Source: Nitrosomonas sp. (GTDB lineage Bacteria > Pseudomonadota > Gammaproteobacteria > Burkholderiales > Nitrosomonadaceae). Taken from it: a DNA stretch of 13,176 nucleotides. Below, in pieces: positions 12,775-13,176 of the stretch (its first letter is position 1; each line of letters opens with the position of its first letter). Made by a program: the position numbers and the translations under genes. The stretch covers positions 1-13,176 of the forward strand of contig SXJH01000212.1 of the NCBI GenBank assembly GCA_005779435.1. The letters run 5' to 3'. The notes under the pieces are model-generated. The model was given only the letters and a program-made list of their open reading frames with translations. It did not search any database and had not been told where the DNA came from.

Positions 12775-13176
12775 TTATGCGGATTTTGATTCCGGGCGAG
12801 CGAAAATCCATTCGTTTTCGTTGCTGTCCGCCGCACTATAACGGTAGCCCGCAACGTCAAACTTTTTAATCGCTTCCGGATGTTCCAGCTTATTCTGAAT
12901 GATGTGGCGGCTCATCATGCCGCGCGCCTTCTTGGCGAAGAAGCTAATGATTTTGTATACACCGTTTTTCTCGTCTTTAAAAACCGGCGTGACGATGCGC
13001 GCCTTCAGTTTGTTTGTTTGAATCGACTGAAAATACTCATTCGACGCCAAGTTAATCAAAATGCTATCTTGCTGTTTCTCCAACTCCCGGTTTAATGCCT
13101 GGGTAATCTTATCGCCCCAGAATTCATATAAATTATTGCCGCGAGAATTCTTAAACGGCGCGCCCATTTCCAGCCG
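12775..13176 (-). CDS. yaaA: Peroxide stress protein YaaA, C-terminal half (5' end off window)
   Basis: The visible 133 residues match the C-terminal half of E. coli YaaA (DUF328, about 258 residues). The matches include MGAPFKN, NNLYEFWGDKI, ILINLASNEYFQSI, VTPVFKDEKNG, and YKIISFFAKKARGMMSR. The frame stays open through the right edge (RLE before Met), so the internal Met at 13167 is not the start. In E. coli YaaA is induced by OxyR and limits peroxide damage by lowering free intracellular iron; it binds DNA in vitro. The role is inferred from similarity. The stop is 17 bases before the NTF2-like gene. Confidence 0.95.
   Translation of the reverse strand, partial: RLEMGAPFKNSRGNNLYEFWGDKITQALNRELEKQQDSILINLASNEYFQSIQTNKLKARIVTPVFKDEKNGVYKIISFFAKKARGMMSRHIIQNKLEHPEAIKKFDVAGYRYSAADSNENEWIFARPESKSA

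Overview
The window looks like chromosomal DNA from a mid-GC betaproteobacterium. I infer a Nitrosomonas-like member of the Nitrosomonadales from the protein flavour and the gene order xseB-ispA-dxs-folE2; no marker gene settles this. Housekeeping genes alternate with a small RiPP metallophore locus, an FNR/HemN pair, a DNA methyltransferase and four short non-coding mobile elements.

Region by region. Positions 1-1110 (minus strand) hold a precursor peptide with six Cys, all in GKCG motifs, and directly downstream a partial DUF692/MNIO maturase. This is an HvfA/HvfB (bufferin-like) copper-binding RiPP operon that runs off the left edge. A divergent two-helix membrane protein of unknown function (1278-2000, plus) ends in a strong terminator, and murJ (2070-3608, plus) starts with TTG only seven bases after that terminator. 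From 7824 down to 3768 (minus) lies the isoprenoid/folate operon xseB, ispA, dxs, folE2. It is interrupted between ispA and dxs by a 143-bp inverted-repeat element, and an inverted second copy lies between folE2 and murJ.

From 8044 to 10380 a HemN-like radical SAM gene (minus) and an FNR regulator (plus) are divergent. A perfect FNR box between them sits at exactly the class II (-41.5) distance from a -10 element for the hemN gene and overlaps the -35 region of the probable fnr promoter. If fnr starts at TTG 9628, the protein is 250 residues long and its cluster Cys fall at 20, 23, 29 and 122, the same numbers as in E. coli FNR.

Positions 10381-10702 carry no gene. They hold two unrelated inverted-repeat elements (109 and 130 bp) stacked at one target, giving TTAG-element-TTAG-element-TTAG. 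To the right, all on the minus strand, come a secreted His/Asp/Arg-rich protein, a 59-codon ORF that may be a restriction-gene remnant, a TSPPY-type DNA methyltransferase, an NTF2/SnoaL-like protein and the C-terminal half of YaaA.

Functional themes: copper handling (HvfA/HvfB), oxygen-responsive control of a HemN-like enzyme by FNR, isoprenoid precursor supply (Dxs, IspA) and lipid II flipping (MurJ), and repeated insertion of small elements at YTAR-like sites, twice exactly at a stop codon. The strongest leads are the FNR switch, the element family and its target preference, and the duplicated metallophore core.
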